Both the position numbers and the translations under genes were made by a program. The notes under the pieces are model-generated. The model worked only from the letters and a program-made list of their open reading frames with translations. It was not told the origin of the DNA and did not search any database. Positions 63,699-64,000 of a stretch of DNA of 64,000 bases are shown here, in pieces (position 1 is the stretch's first letter; each line of letters opens with the position of its first letter). Source of the DNA: Uliginosibacterium sp. (lineage in GTDB: Bacteria; Pseudomonadota; Gammaproteobacteria; Burkholderiales; Rhodocyclaceae); assembly GCA_016718265.1 (NCBI GenBank), contig JADKDZ010000003.1, positions 206,001-270,000 of the forward strand. The letters run 5' to 3'.

Positions 63699-63970
63699 GC
63701 TATAGGCTCGTTTTTACCGATCACTACACACGCAGGGCGGCCCGCTTTCTCAAACGGCATCCCGAGATGCGCGGGCAATACCTGAAGGTGCTGCAATTGC
63801 TGGCAGCCAACCCGCACCATCCTTCGCTGCGCCTGCACGCCTTGAGTGGCAAGTTGCTGGGCTTGCACTCCGTATCGATCAATCTTTCATACCGGATCAC
63901 GCTCGAATTGCTGATCGAAGACGGAAAGATCATTCCCATCGACGTGGGCGATCATGATGCGGTGTATTGA
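63695..63970 (+). CDS. RelE/ParE-family toxin
   Basis: The 91-residue protein starts at ATG 63695, overlapping the antitoxin stop (ATGA). It has the RelE/ParE fold: YRLVFTDHYTRRAARFLKRHPEM, LAANPHHPSLRLHALSGKL and SYRITLELLIEDGKIIPIDVGDHDAVY, resembling mRNA-interferase toxins such as YafQ/YoeB relatives. The C-terminal His/Asp/Tyr set may be catalytic. It should be held inactive by the upstream antitoxin. Confidence 0.9.
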   Translation: MSYRLVFTDHYTRRAARFLKRHPEMRGQYLKVLQLLAANPHHPSLRLHALSGKLLGLHSVSINLSYRITLELLIEDGKIIPIDVGDHDAVY

Positions 63971-64000
63971 CCCGGCAGCACGTCCGCGACTTGAAACAGA

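Overview
The window reads as GC-rich betaproteobacterial chromosome, probably Rhodocyclales or a close relative. I infer this from the gene set (class I PHA synthase, Tat-exported high-potential iron-sulfur protein, AlgZ/AlgR pair, RapZ, CcmAB, aryl-polyene genes), not from a marker gene. I saw no rRNA, tRNA or CRISPR array.

Layout. 1-7.1 kb: tail of an acyltransferase-like gene, a membrane J-like protein, an exported protein, and a marR / outer-membrane factor / emrA / emrB efflux operon. 7.1-13.9 kb: small metabolic and hypothetical genes, dsbD, cutA, and a hemerythrin-PAS-GAF-GGDEF protein. 14.0-23.2 kb: a membrane and polyamine-type module (zinc ribbon, small Gly-rich protein, DUF4178, SPFH protein, macro domain, GNAT, DUF350, membrane-fused aminopropyltransferase). 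It is split by a 3-kb island carrying a REP-associated tyrosine transposase (RAYT), three passenger genes and eight REP palindromes. 23.3-34.8 kb: lipoprotein, Tat-exported flavoprotein next to HiPIP, aroE, phaC, MBL hydrolase, SDR, DUF1289, rapZ, NusG-II and Gx transporter genes, ubiX, and a diguanylate cyclase. 35-45 kb: ybiT, a small kinase-like gene, a hydrolase/Crp-type pair between related repeats, an XRE regulator, fructosamine kinase, argH, algZ and algR. 45-50 kb: AIM24 protein, molybdopterin oxidoreductase, pyrE and xthA.

50.2-60.3 kb is an aryl-polyene (xanthomonadin-like) locus in two divergently placed halves. The plus-strand half has ACP, ketosynthase, a chorismatase that should supply the hydroxybenzoate starter, MipA-like protein, acyltransferase, glycosyltransferase and methyltransferase. 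The minus-strand half has ketosynthase, chain-length factor, dehydratase and ketoreductase. The usual exporter, thioesterase and ligase genes are not seen. trxC, ccmA, ccmB and a YefM/RelE-type toxin-antitoxin pair close the window.

Quality caution. Two long G-dominated tracts (about 55.86-56.27 and 61.6-61.94 kb) do not look like natural DNA. At least four genes (near 16.04, 18.36, 39.53 and 61.1-61.4 kb) appear broken by single-base differences in homopolymer runs. These are probably sequence or assembly errors, and I have marked the affected genes.
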